Below, one piece after another: positions 17,000-25,199 of a DNA stretch of 44,621 nucleotides. The position numbers and the translations under genes are program-made. The notes below the pieces were generated by a model that was given only the letters and a program-made list of their open reading frames with translations, had not been told where the DNA came from and ran no database searches. Location: positions 1 through 44,621 of the forward strand of contig NZ_JAKUJY010000031.1 in the NCBI RefSeq assembly GCF_022664535.1, in the 5' to 3' direction. Numbering within the stretch: the first letter of the stretch is position 1; every line of letters starts with the position of its first letter. This DNA is from Sphingobium trunci (GTDB taxonomy: Bacteria > Pseudomonadota > Alphaproteobacteria > Sphingomonadales > Sphingomonadaceae).

Positions 17000-17997
17000 G
17001 CCGCCAGCGCCCTGCGGACGAGGCGGAAGCCTTCCAGCGCGAAGCGCGGCGGCGCCTCGCGCTCCAGCCGGGCGGTGCAGGCGGCGAAGCCTTCGGCGAT
17101 GGCGCGCTGTTGCGCTCGCCACCACGGGCCGCTCCCGCCACTGGCGTAGAAGTCGGCGCAGAGCCGCAAGTGGCGACGCAGCGCAGCGGTCATCATCGCC
17201 CGATAATGGCCGAGCAGGTCGGCGGCGTCCTCGCCTTCCTCCAGTGCGACGACGATGGCGGACGCCAATATGCCCTGCCGCACCGCCAGCGCGGTGCCGT
17301 CGCCGCAGATCGGATCGAAGCCGATGCTACCCGATCCGCAGGCCAGCCAGTTCGCCCCCTGCATCGCGGCGAGCATGCGCGGGCTGCTGTCGAAGCGGCG
17401 GACGTCGTCTCTCTCCAGCACGATCCGGTCGCGCAGATGGCGCGACTGGCCAAGCAGCCGGTCGCCGCTGCCGCCCACGGCCAGCAGCCATCCTATGCCC
17501 TCACCGGCGGGCGTCAGGAACAGCCAGCCATCGGCCACCGCTTCCACCCAGCATGCGTCGCTGTCCTCGGCCATCAGCAGGCTCACCAACCCCACTTCGG
17601 CGGAACGCTGGCCAAAACGCAGCATCGCCTCGCCCTCAGGGGGCGGTCCCGCGCGGATGACGAAAGGCGGGGGCAGGAGCGGCTGGCCCAGGGGCGTCGG
17701 CGCAAAGGCGAGGTCGTCCAGCGCCAGCATCACCGCCGCATGCGGCATCTCCACCGGCGCCTGGCCGCCCCAGGCGACGATCCGGCGGCCGATGCGCGGG
17801 CGATCGGCGAACAAGTCGGGTCGGGAGAGCGCGTCGCGCAGCAACGCTCGCGCCGAATCGCTCAGCATGATCGCCGGAGCCGGCGTCCGCCGCTCATTCG
17901 TCCAGCAGACCGGCAGACCCGCCCGGCGCAACAGATGGTCGCAACAGGCCGCCGCCACGCCCGCGCCGTGGATCGCCACGCCCGCCAGCGATGTCAC
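16996..17997 (-). CDS. qhpG: QhpG-like FAD monooxygenase
   Basis: A 333-residue flavoprotein with an N-terminal dinucleotide motif HGAGVAAACC and a second FAD-binding region, GSGSIGFDPICGDGTALAVRQG near its middle to C-terminal half, as in tryptophan-halogenase-like monooxygenases. QhpG is the single-component flavoprotein that hydroxylates the precursor Trp of cysteine tryptophylquinone in QhpC. Start: a GTG at 17995-17997 that overlaps the qhpB stop (GTGA); this puts the FAD motif near the N-terminus, whereas the upstream ATG at 18045 adds 16 residues inside qhpB. Confidence 0.85.
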   Translation of the reverse strand: MTSLAGVAIHGAGVAAACCDHLLRRAGLPVCWTNERRTPAPAIMLSDSARALLRDALSRPDLFADRPRIGRRIVAWGGQAPVEMPHAAVMLALDDLAFAPTPLGQPLLPPPFVIRAGPPPEGEAMLRFGQRSAEVGLVSLLMAEDSDACWVEAVADGWLFLTPAGEGIGWLLAVGGSGDRLLGQSRHLRDRIVLERDDVRRFDSSPRMLAAMQGANWLACGSGSIGFDPICGDGTALAVRQGILASAIVVALEEGEDAADLLGHYRAMMTAALRRHLRLCADFYASGGSGPWWRAQQRAIAEGFAACTARLEREAPPRFALEGFRLVRRALAA

Positions 17998-19076
17998 GGC
18001 AGGGTCAGCAAGCCCGCCATCGTAATGTCGTTCTTCAGTTCCCAATCGCGCTCATACTTCAATGTTTTGGCGTCATAGACAGCAATGTCGTAGCCGGCGC
18101 CATAGATATACAGCTTCGTCCCGTCGCGCGACATGCTGAAATAGAAGCGGCGGCGGCAGGGGAATTCGGCCTTGTCCAGCGCAGCATTGGTGGCGAGGTC
18201 GAAATGCCAGAATTCGCAGCGCTGCTTGCCCAGGTCGCCATTGACCGCGACGGTATAGCCGTCCTTGCCGTCGGGTGTCACTTGCAGGCCCGCCATATTC
18301 TCCGGCGCGGGGCCGATCGGGGCGAAGGTGAAGCTGCGCGAGGAAAGGTCGAAGCGGGCGATGCCGAACACCTTGTTATGGATATAGGGATCCTCGCTGT
18401 TGAACAGCGATACATATTGTCCGGGCGTGTGCAGCGTTTCCAGCGTGCCGCCCAGGCCCACGTCCATCATGCCGGGGAAGTCCGGCTTGGCGAGATCGAT
18501 GCGATCCACCACCTTGAAGTCGCTGGTGTTGATGACCAGGATCTTCTTCTGGAAGGCATAGAGCGTCTTGCCGTCGGGCGAAATGGCGAGGCGGGTGCGA
18601 TAGCCCGGCCCTTCATCCTCCGGGTCGATATCGACGGCGCGCACGACCTTCTTGGTCTTGAGGTCCACGACCATGTAGCGCGGCTTGCTGATGCGGTAAC
18701 GGTCGACCTCCTTGTCCATCCGTTCGCCGAGAATGTAGAAATAGCGGCCGGTCGGATCGGGCACGCCGCCGGTGAAGCGGTAGCGGGTGACGCCATCGTT
18801 CAGGCTGATCGTGTTCACGACCTTGCGCGTTGTCGCGTCCAGCACCTCGATCCCGCCAGTGGTCAAGGTGGTGACGTAGATCAGCTTGCCATCGGGCGAG
18901 AGTTGCAGATTCATCGGCAGGCCGCTCGCCAGCTGGACGCGCTGCTCGATCGATCCGTCGGCATCGCTGACGAATTGGATCTGGTCCGGATAGCCGCCCA
19001 ACACGATGGTCGAGGCACCGGCCGATACGGCGGCGGTGGTCCAGAGGGCTGCGAGTGCAAGGCGAAGCGTCTTCAT
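17994..19076 (-). CDS. qhpB: Quinohemoprotein amine dehydrogenase beta subunit
   Basis: A 360-residue exported protein: a signal peptide of ~22 residues ending near VSAGAST, then a seven-bladed beta-propeller built of repeats such as LSPDGKLIYVTTL, DPTGRYFYILG, ISPDGKTLYAF and VTPDGKDGYTV. In the family this beta subunit caps the CTQ-bearing gamma subunit and forms part of the active-site cavity in the periplasm. It follows qhpC after a 53-bp gap, the only non-overlapping junction in the operon, and overlaps qhpG by four bases. Confidence 0.9.
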   Translation of the reverse strand: MKTLRLALAALWTTAAVSAGASTIVLGGYPDQIQFVSDADGSIEQRVQLASGLPMNLQLSPDGKLIYVTTLTTGGIEVLDATTRKVVNTISLNDGVTRYRFTGGVPDPTGRYFYILGERMDKEVDRYRISKPRYMVVDLKTKKVVRAVDIDPEDEGPGYRTRLAISPDGKTLYAFQKKILVINTSDFKVVDRIDLAKPDFPGMMDVGLGGTLETLHTPGQYVSLFNSEDPYIHNKVFGIARFDLSSRSFTFAPIGPAPENMAGLQVTPDGKDGYTVAVNGDLGKQRCEFWHFDLATNAALDKAEFPCRRRFYFSMSRDGTKLYIYGAGYDIAVYDAKTLKYERDWELKNDITMAGLLTLP

Positions 19077-19129
19077 GCTGCAGGCTCTTCCTTAGGACGG
19101 GCCGATGAATGGCGGATCGGCGGCGGTGA

Positions 19130-19462
19130 TCAGGGAAAGACGAGGTCGAGATTGCGCCAGTCCTTGGTCGCGACGGCGCAATTGGCGGCCCAGTCGGGCG
19201 AATAGTTGACATGATCGGGCACCTGTACCGGCCAGAAGCAGGTGACGTAGCAGTCGTAGATGTCGCGCTCGACCGGCTGGCACAGGCCCGCCGTGCCGCC
19301 GCCGGCATCTACTTCCCAGCCGGGCGAGAAGGACAAGGTGCAGCCCATGGGAATATGCGGCTTGGGCGGTTGCTGCTGAAGAGCGACGACATCCTCCTCC
19401 AGCAGCGACGCGCTCTGGTCGATCCGGGCCGCCTTCAGGTTCAGCGGGCGAAGATGCTTCAT
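19130..19462 (-). CDS. qhpC: Quinohemoprotein amine dehydrogenase gamma subunit (CTQ precursor)
   Basis: A 110-residue precursor. After a ~34-residue leader, all residues known to crosslink in Paracoccus QHNDH are present at the exact spacing: Cys41 to Glu50 (+9), Cys61 to Asp67 (+6) and Cys75 to Asp83 (+8) for the thioethers, and Cys71 with Trp77 (+6) for cysteine tryptophylquinone. This is the catalytic subunit, crosslinked by QhpD, hydroxylated by QhpG, trimmed by QhpE and exported by QhpF. Start ATG 19460-19462 overlaps the qhpD stop (ATGA); a longer in-frame version starting inside qhpD was rejected. Cys95 is an additional cysteine. Confidence 0.93.
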   Translation of the reverse strand: MKHLRPLNLKAARIDQSASLLEEDVVALQQQPPKPHIPMGCTLSFSPGWEVDAGGGTAGLCQPVERDIYDCYVTCFWPVQVPDHVNYSPDWAANCAVATKDWRNLDLVFP

Positions 19463-20925
19463 GACAGGCCCTTCCGTGCTGCGAAACGTTCCAGAAATTG
19501 CGGGTTCTGCACGCTGAGAGCGCCGTAGATGCGCAGACAGGTGTCGGTCCATTCGCGGATCCAGTCGCAATAATGGAGATTGGCGTGGCCCGTGTCGCCA
19601 TAGCGGACAAATGCCTCATGATGGCATCCGCCGGCGCAGAGCGGCCGCGCCCAGCAGGTCGAGCATTCATATTTGGCGCTGACATGGCCGCGTGACAGGA
19701 AGTCCTCCCGCTTTTCGCTGTCGAGGCCGGTCGAGATATGGCCGAGCGTGTGCGTGTCGGCATCGGTAAAGCGGTGGCAGGGCGACAGGTCGCCCGAGGG
19801 GCTCACGCCCAGCAGGCCCAGACCCGCGCCGCAGGGGTGGGACTTGTTGACGCCCTGGATCAGTTCGCCGATCGTCTCGCTGACATTGGTGAAGCCATGC
19901 ATTTGCCCGCGCAGCGCATATTCCAGCCATTCGTCGGCCAGTTCGTGGAACTGCGCCAGCACCGTATCCATGCCATTGTCGTCGATCATATAATCGCGCT
20001 CGCCCGAATTGGTGACGGGCGCGAAGCCGACCTCGTGGAAACCGAGATCGTCCTTCAGGTGGCGATAGATGCGCACCACGTCGGTGACGCCATTGGTCAG
20101 CGTGACGCGGGCAGTGATGGCGCGGGTCCGGTGCCCGGCGATCAGCTTGCGCAGGCGCGGCTCGATCACCGCGTAGCTGCCCTTGCCGGACTTGTAGACG
20201 CGATGCCTGTCCTGCAGGTCGGGCGGGCCGTCCATGCTGACGGTGACGCCGATTTCCTTGTCCGACAGGAAGGCGATGATCTCGTCCGTCAACAGCGTCG
20301 CGTTGGTGGTAAGGCTGAAGGTGATGGCGCGATCCTGCGCCGCCGCCTGCGCGCTGGCGTAGAGCACGACCTCCCGCAGCAGCTTGAAGTTCATCAGGGT
20401 CTCGCCGCCGAAGAAGGTGATGTGCACCGCCTGCCGACCGGCCGAAGATTGCAGCAGGAAATCGACGGACCCCTTCGCGGTGTCAAGCGTCATATATTTG
20501 GGCTTGCCCTGCGGCGTCGCGATCTTGTCCGCGCCGAACTCGTAGCAATAGGTGCAGGCGAGATTGCACTGGTTGGTGATGTTGAGCACCAGCGCCTGAA
20601 GCGGAAAATCGGCGGGCGGCGTCCGCGGGCCGGGGGTGACCGCCTGCCGCACTGTGTCGGAGACGATGCCCTGCACGAACAGAAGCTCGCGGATCAGCTC
20701 CTCGGCGTCCTGCCGCGCGTAGCCGCCGTCGATCAGCGCCTGCACCAGCTCGCCATGCGACAGCTCGGTCTCGTCCAGCCGGCGCAACGCGGCATTGGCG
20801 CCTTCGTCCAGCGCGAAGATCGCGCCGGCCGACACAAGATAGACGAAGGGCTGGCCGGACGCCTGGAATTCATGCAACTCACCGCGCCGATAGCGGCCCG
20901 ATGCAAGCGCGGTCATGCTGGTCAT
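19459..20925 (-). CDS. qhpD: QhpD-like radical SAM thioether maturase
   Basis: A 488-residue radical SAM/SPASM peptide-modifying enzyme. Cys120-x3-Cys124-x2-Cys127 (NQCNLACTYC) binds the SAM-coordinating [4Fe-4S] cluster. The C-terminal SPASM-type region has further cysteines in SHPCGAG, LSPCHRF and CSTCWARPLCAGGC for auxiliary clusters. An N-terminal ~90-residue peptide-recognition-like part precedes the barrel. In the family it forms the Cys-to-Asp/Glu thioether bonds in QhpC. It overlaps qhpA and qhpC by four bases at each end (ATGA), consistent with translational coupling to its substrate. Confidence 0.93.
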   Translation of the reverse strand: MTSMTALASGRYRRGELHEFQASGQPFVYLVSAGAIFALDEGANAALRRLDETELSHGELVQALIDGGYARQDAEELIRELLFVQGIVSDTVRQAVTPGPRTPPADFPLQALVLNITNQCNLACTYCYEFGADKIATPQGKPKYMTLDTAKGSVDFLLQSSAGRQAVHITFFGGETLMNFKLLREVVLYASAQAAAQDRAITFSLTTNATLLTDEIIAFLSDKEIGVTVSMDGPPDLQDRHRVYKSGKGSYAVIEPRLRKLIAGHRTRAITARVTLTNGVTDVVRIYRHLKDDLGFHEVGFAPVTNSGERDYMIDDNGMDTVLAQFHELADEWLEYALRGQMHGFTNVSETIGELIQGVNKSHPCGAGLGLLGVSPSGDLSPCHRFTDADTHTLGHISTGLDSEKREDFLSRGHVSAKYECSTCWARPLCAGGCHHEAFVRYGDTGHANLHYCDWIREWTDTCLRIYGALSVQNPQFLERFAARKGLS

Positions 20926-22775
20926 TGCGACACCTCCGGTTGGTCCCAGCGCTTGTAGGCGGGCACAGTCGTCACGAGATAGGCGCGTCCGCTCATCGGC
21001 TTGCCCGTCTTGTCCTTCAGCGCCTTCGCCGTTGCGACGACCCAGACCTCGCCATAATTGTTGCGGCTGAAGCGGCGGTCGGGATTGGGACCCTCGACAT
21101 TCGGCGTGAAGAAGCCGGACATGTCCAGCGCGCCGACATATTTAGTGTCGTCGTCATAGGTGACGGTCGGAAATTCCTGCATCGCCCAGTCGGCCTGGAC
21201 CGGCATGACCGCGAAGTCGTCGGCCGTGCCGGGCTTGCCGTCCGCGCCGCTGGACCAGCCGGTCGCCTCGAACTGTTCATAGCCCTTGCCATATTTGATG
21301 CCGCCCAGATGAGCGAGTGAGGTTTCGGGCGTCACCTTGAGATAGTCGATCGCGGCATAGACGGGCAGCGCCTTGGCCAGCACGACGCCGCCGACCGCGA
21401 CATCATGCGCGCCAACGATGGCGTCGGCCGCGATGTCGACCGTCGCGACCGCTTCGTTGGCGGAGACGCTCGCGACCTTCCGCACGGTGACGCCGGTCCC
21501 GAAATCGAGATCGGCGGCGGAGAGGCTGGCGGGCAGGGCCGCTCCATAGATGTGGACCTCGGCGCCTTTGCGGCCCAGCTTCAGCGCGTCGGGAGAGACG
21601 CCGGCGACGACCGGGCCGCCGGTGGCGCGCGTCATCGTCACGTCCAGGCCGAACTCGTGATAGTCGCCCCAGTAGAAGCGCCCTTCTGCCCTGTTCTGGC
21701 CGGGCGCGAAAAACAGTGTCTCGCGCAGCGTGCCAGCCAGCGCGTCGGGCTTGGGCGACGGGCCGGGCGCGCTCGAGGTGCCGCGCCAGCTATAGCCGGC
21801 ATAGACCAGACCCTTGCCGGTCAGCGCCGTGGTCGCGCCGGTATCGAGCGAGCGCAGGGTAGTCGTGGTCGTGAAATCGTCGCCGGCCGGCGTGATCGTC
21901 ATCGTGCCGACGAAATGGCCGTGGCCGCGCTGGCTGGCGGAGATCACCCATGTGCCCGCCAGTTTCGGCGTTCCTATACGCGGGCGCCAATCGGCCCAGG
22001 CCGCGCTGTTGAGATTGGCCTCCTTGCTGAGCCAGTCGAGCGCGAGTTTCGCATGGGTCGGCGGCTTTTTGACGGGCGCGTCCCCGCCAGCGGGCGCGGC
22101 TCCCGCCGGCTGCTCGACCGGCCGATTGAACTGATATTCCGCCTGCGAATAGAGAGCGACATGCATATTCTGGAGCAGCGCCCATTCGCGATGGCTGCGG
22201 CGCGAGGAAAGGGGCTGACCGAAGGCGTGGCAACCCGCACAGGTCTCGCGAATCGTGTCGTTGGGGATGTTGGTCTCGTCTTGCACCCGACGTTCGGCCA
22301 TATACATGACAGGCTTCGCCTCTTCGGGGGCGAGGCCGTGCCAGGTGCCGAGATATTTGACAACCGACCGCGCCTCTTCCGGTGTGATAGACAGGCCGTT
22401 GAGCTTCACCATGCGCTTGATCGTCTGCGCCCAGCCTTCGGGCGTAGCGCGGACCCAACTGACGCGCGACAGATTGCCCTTGGCGTCGGGCGCGTGACAG
22501 GATCCGCATTTCTCCTTCGTCAGCGCGTCGGTGACGGGGATGCCGGTTTCCTTCTCGACCCAGTCGGACGGATCCTTGTTGCTCTCGTCGGCATTGCCAT
22601 CGACTTGCGCCGTCACGAGCGAGGCGGACAGTATGCCGGCCGCCGCCAGCGGCATCAGCAGGGCGCGGCGCGGCCCCAGCCTGTCCCAACCGCCGCGCAG
22701 TGCGCCGAAGAGGGTGGCGCGCGGCGACGCAGGATGGCCTTCTGGCGACAATTGATCCTGCTGCGCGACGGTCAT
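20922..22775 (-). CDS. qhpA: Quinohemoprotein amine dehydrogenase alpha subunit (dihaem)
   Basis: A 617-residue exported subunit. A long n-region with paired arginines precedes a hydrophobic segment (residues ~38-56). Two haem c sites follow: Cys90-GSC-His94 and Cys179-AGC-His183, spaced as in QHNDH alpha. The C-terminal part consists of beta/Ig-like domains. It accepts electrons from CTQ in the gamma subunit and passes them to a periplasmic acceptor. It is the first gene of the qhpADCBGFE series and is preceded by the 27-bp shared element at 22835-22861. Confidence 0.93.
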   Translation of the reverse strand: MTVAQQDQLSPEGHPASPRATLFGALRGGWDRLGPRRALLMPLAAAGILSASLVTAQVDGNADESNKDPSDWVEKETGIPVTDALTKEKCGSCHAPDAKGNLSRVSWVRATPEGWAQTIKRMVKLNGLSITPEEARSVVKYLGTWHGLAPEEAKPVMYMAERRVQDETNIPNDTIRETCAGCHAFGQPLSSRRSHREWALLQNMHVALYSQAEYQFNRPVEQPAGAAPAGGDAPVKKPPTHAKLALDWLSKEANLNSAAWADWRPRIGTPKLAGTWVISASQRGHGHFVGTMTITPAGDDFTTTTTLRSLDTGATTALTGKGLVYAGYSWRGTSSAPGPSPKPDALAGTLRETLFFAPGQNRAEGRFYWGDYHEFGLDVTMTRATGGPVVAGVSPDALKLGRKGAEVHIYGAALPASLSAADLDFGTGVTVRKVASVSANEAVATVDIAADAIVGAHDVAVGGVVLAKALPVYAAIDYLKVTPETSLAHLGGIKYGKGYEQFEATGWSSGADGKPGTADDFAVMPVQADWAMQEFPTVTYDDDTKYVGALDMSGFFTPNVEGPNPDRRFSRNNYGEVWVVATAKALKDKTGKPMSGRAYLVTTVPAYKRWDQPEVSQ

Positions 22776-22834
22776 GGACGATGGCCCCCATTTGATCAGC
22801 GATGCCTGCGGTTTCCCGGTTTGGCGAAGGAAGA

Positions 22835-22861
22835 CTGGACAATCGTCAAGAATCGGTCAAG
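22835..22861 (-). promoter_or_regulatory. Shared 27-bp element, qhpA copy
   Basis: Read on the minus strand this is CTTGAC-N6-TTGA-N5-GTCCAG. It ends 59 bp before the qhpA start codon. It is one of three copies with identical spacing and orientation relative to the downstream gene (others at 26436-26462 and 28436-28462). Two TTGAC half-sites 11 bp apart suggest a direct-repeat activator or repressor site. The 146-bp region 22776-22921 holds no other clear signal. Confidence 0.72.
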
Positions 22862-22921
22862 CGACTTTTGTGCATCCGCGAAGGATTTTTGGGTAAGCGA
22901 CCCAGTGCCCGCTTATTTCGC

Positions 22922-23446
22922 CTATTTCGCCGCCATGGGCGTGTAGAAATCCCGGAGCGAGGCGGGCGCGTGGCACTGCCTCATGACGATGGCGACATTG
23001 CGTGCCCGTTCCCGCGTCAGATTGGCGGAACTGAGGGCGTGTAGCCGCCCCTGCGCCACTTCGTCGGCGGTGAATGGGGCGGTGCGGCCAGGGGGCACGC
23101 TGCCTTCGCCCAGCACATAGACGACATAGTTCATCAGGCCCGCGAGCTGTTCATTGTCGCGGACCCGGCTGTGCGCGACATTGGGCAGGCGCAGCAGATA
23201 GGCGCGGGTTTCCGGCGTGCAGAGGAAATAGCCGACGCGTCCGCGCAGTTCGGGCACCTTGGCAGGCGCCGTGCTACCCGTCACGCCGTGGCAGCCGCCG
23301 CAATTTTCGATATAGTCCGATCGCGCCAGCGCCGGGTCAGCCGTGCCGGGCAGGGGCGCTGGCGTCGCCGCGCCGACCGTCACATAGATGGTTTCCATCA
23401 GGATCGCGGCCACCGCCAGCAGGAGACAGGACAGGCCGGCGCGCAT
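22922..23446 (-). CDS. Monohaem c-type cytochrome of the TTQ amine dehydrogenase operon
   Basis: A 174-residue exported cytochrome: signal peptide or anchor in residues ~1-25, one haem c site CGGCH, and a later MRQCH that lacks the first cysteine and so is not a second haem site. The start at 23444-23446 puts the signal sequence at the N-terminus; longer in-frame forms lie inside the light-chain gene. It follows the amine dehydrogenase light-chain gene after 13 bp, as small cytochromes do in aau-type clusters, and likely accepts electrons from the TTQ enzyme. Confidence 0.85.
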   Translation of the reverse strand: MRAGLSCLLLAVAAILMETIYVTVGAATPAPLPGTADPALARSDYIENCGGCHGVTGSTAPAKVPELRGRVGYFLCTPETRAYLLRLPNVAHSRVRDNEQLAGLMNYVVYVLGEGSVPPGRTAPFTADEVAQGRLHALSSANLTRERARNVAIVMRQCHAPASLRDFYTPMAAK

Positions 23447-23459
23447 CGCCTTTCGCCGC

Positions 23460-24005
23460 CTATTCCGCGCCGCCGACCAGCACCGCCGTCGAACAATGAT
23501 ATTGCATGCTCTGCGTGCCGAAGCACCAGATGATGTCGTTGTTGAGCTGGGGCGTGTAGAGCTGCGTCTCGCGATCCGCATTGTCGCAGCCGCACTGGTT
23601 GCAGGTCGGCTTGCCGCAGCAGTCGCGATAGGCGATCAGATAGGCCTTGCCATTGTCCGGATTGATGCAGGTGCCGACCCAGGAGACCGGCGAGGGTTCC
23701 GCGCCGGCCGGGCAGCTATGAATGCCGCCGCCGCAGCAGGAGCAGAGCGCGCCGTCGATGGCGCAATAGCGCCAATAGTCGCACTTGGTGTCATCCTGCG
23801 TCTGTGCGTTGCGGGCGAAAGCCGTCTTCGCTTCGGGCGAGCGATCGGGCTTGGCCGCCTCCGCGCGGCTCACCGGCAGCAGGGGAAAGGCGGGCGCCGC
23901 GACCAGGGCCAGCCCCAGCCGCGACACCATGCTGCGGCGCGAGGTATGCCCCGCCAGCTTGCGCAGCAATTTTTCCCCGATGGCGTCGGCATCAAATCTC
24001 TTCAT
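23460..24005 (-). CDS. TTQ amine dehydrogenase light chain (MauA/AauA-like)
   Basis: A 181-residue precursor with a Tat-like signal (TSRRSMVSRLG, residues 21-31) and a cysteine-rich mature part containing CDYWRYCAIDGALCSCCGGG. Trp109 (in SPVSWVGTC) and Trp160 (in DIIWCFG) lie 51 residues apart, exactly as Trp57 and Trp108, which form tryptophan tryptophylquinone in methylamine dehydrogenase. This is the catalytic subunit of a periplasmic methylamine or aromatic amine dehydrogenase; the sequence alone does not settle which. Start ATG 24003-24005. Confidence 0.92.
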   Translation of the reverse strand: MKRFDADAIGEKLLRKLAGHTSRRSMVSRLGLALVAAPAFPLLPVSRAEAAKPDRSPEAKTAFARNAQTQDDTKCDYWRYCAIDGALCSCCGGGIHSCPAGAEPSPVSWVGTCINPDNGKAYLIAYRDCCGKPTCNQCGCDNADRETQLYTPQLNNDIIWCFGTQSMQYHCSTAVLVGGAE

Positions 24006-24041
24006 GCTGCGTCCCCCACTCTGCCTCACTCATACCGTTCT

Positions 24042-24644
24042 TCAGGCCGCCACATGCCGCAGCCCGGCAATATAGTCCTGCACCGTGCGCACGCCCATTT
24101 CATGCGCGACGATAAGGCTCTCCAGATGCTCGCGGCTGTTCACCAGCCCTTTGGACAATATCCGGCCTTGCTCGTCGATCAGCACGGCGAAGGGCAGTTT
24201 GCCGACGCCCAGCGTGCGGCCGACCAGCGCATCGTTCACGAAATCATAGCCTTGAAGGCCGTGCTGGGCGATCATCGCCCGCTGCGCCGCCGGATCGTCG
24301 TCGCCCACGAAAGTCAGCGCGATCCGCTCATGCTGCGCGAAGGACCGCGCGACCGGGATCAGCCCTTTGCAGAGCGGGCATTGCGCCGACACGAACATCA
24401 GCAGGCGCAACGCGGTGCCGGGCAACGGCCCGCCCAGCGTCAGCATCCGGCCATCGATCGACTGGCCGACAAGACCCGCCGTATCGTCGGCCACCGCCGA
24501 TCCGCCCGCCGTCGCGAGCGCGCCGGCGGGCGCCACGCGCATGTGCAAAATCCCGACCTGCCGCGCGAGGGCGACCAGCGCGACGCCCAGACCCAGGATC
24601 ACGGTCCAGCTGACGATCTGCGCGATGATGAGCGAAACGAGCAT
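24042..24644 (-). CDS. MauD/AauD-like thioredoxin-fold maturation protein
   Basis: A 200-residue protein with an N-terminal membrane anchor (residues ~5-27) and a thioredoxin-like domain bearing CPLC at about residues 93-96 (MFVSAQCPLCKGLIP) and a cis-Pro region KLPFAVL. MauD is needed for forming the many disulfides of the TTQ light chain. It starts three bases after the MauE-like stop and precedes the light-chain gene by 36 bp, giving the order B-E-D-A. Confidence 0.9.
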   Translation of the reverse strand: MLVSLIIAQIVSWTVILGLGVALVALARQVGILHMRVAPAGALATAGGSAVADDTAGLVGQSIDGRMLTLGGPLPGTALRLLMFVSAQCPLCKGLIPVARSFAQHERIALTFVGDDDPAAQRAMIAQHGLQGYDFVNDALVGRTLGVGKLPFAVLIDEQGRILSKGLVNSREHLESLIVAHEMGVRTVQDYIAGLRHVAA

Positions 24645-24647
24645 GGT

Positions 24648-25199
24648 TCAATGTCTCCGGTGCGGGGCGGGCGCGGCGGCGGCCTGCGCCGCATGAATCG
24701 CCTCGAACAGCTGATAGCCCAGCCACAGTGCCAGCCCGCCGAACAGGCCGCTCGCACGCGCCATCGGATCGAGCTGCGCGGCGAAGCCCAGCGGCGTCAG
24801 CAGCGCGGCGGCGAGCAGCAGGTTGCGGATGACCGACGACCAGCGCAGTCGCTGGATCAGGTCAGGCCGGCCGCAGCCGCAACTGATCTCCCGCCGGCCG
24901 CGAAGCAGGTTGAACGCCATGGCCATGGCGAACAGCGACAGCAGCGCGGCGCCGACGATGACGGGAAGCGGCGTCAGGCCCATCAGCAGCAGCGCGCCCA
25001 GCAGGCTCTCCACGGCCGGCAGGGCGATCGCGGCCGGACCGACAAGTGACTCGGGCAAGATTCGGTAATTGGCGATGACGCCGGGCAGGACATGCCGGTG
25101 CCGGACCTTCTGAAAGCCCGCCGTCAGGAAGATCAGGCCGCATCCCGCCATCGCCGTCTGCGCCAGCACGGCCATGCTCGTGACGATCGCTCCGCTCAC
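24648..25199 (-). CDS. MauE/AauE-like membrane maturation protein
   Basis: A 183-residue integral membrane protein with about four membrane segments and a conserved CGCG (in REISCGCGRPD) between the third and fourth, as in MauE/DoxX-like proteins. MauE works with MauD in light-chain folding or export. The start is taken as the GTG at 25197-25199, which overlaps the heavy-chain stop (GTGA); the long upstream in-frame extension lies inside the heavy-chain gene and has a non-protein-like, Arg-rich composition. Confidence 0.85.
   Translation of the reverse strand: MSGAIVTSMAVLAQTAMAGCGLIFLTAGFQKVRHRHVLPGVIANYRILPESLVGPAAIALPAVESLLGALLLMGLTPLPVIVGAALLSLFAMAMAFNLLRGRREISCGCGRPDLIQRLRWSSVIRNLLLAAALLTPLGFAAQLDPMARASGLFGGLALWLGYQLFEAIHAAQAAAAPAPHRRH

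Noticed and set aside
20440..20520. Selenocysteine or recoding in the qhp genes
   Set aside because: All qhp reading frames are intact with ordinary stop codons, and all expected cysteines are encoded directly.
21405..22946. Long plus-strand open frame opposite qhpA
   Set aside because: It is an antisense shadow of qhpA, which has intact haem motifs.
22922..23446. Dihaem MauG-like protein
   Set aside because: There is only one CxxCH site; the later MRQCH lacks the first cysteine, so it is a monohaem cytochrome.
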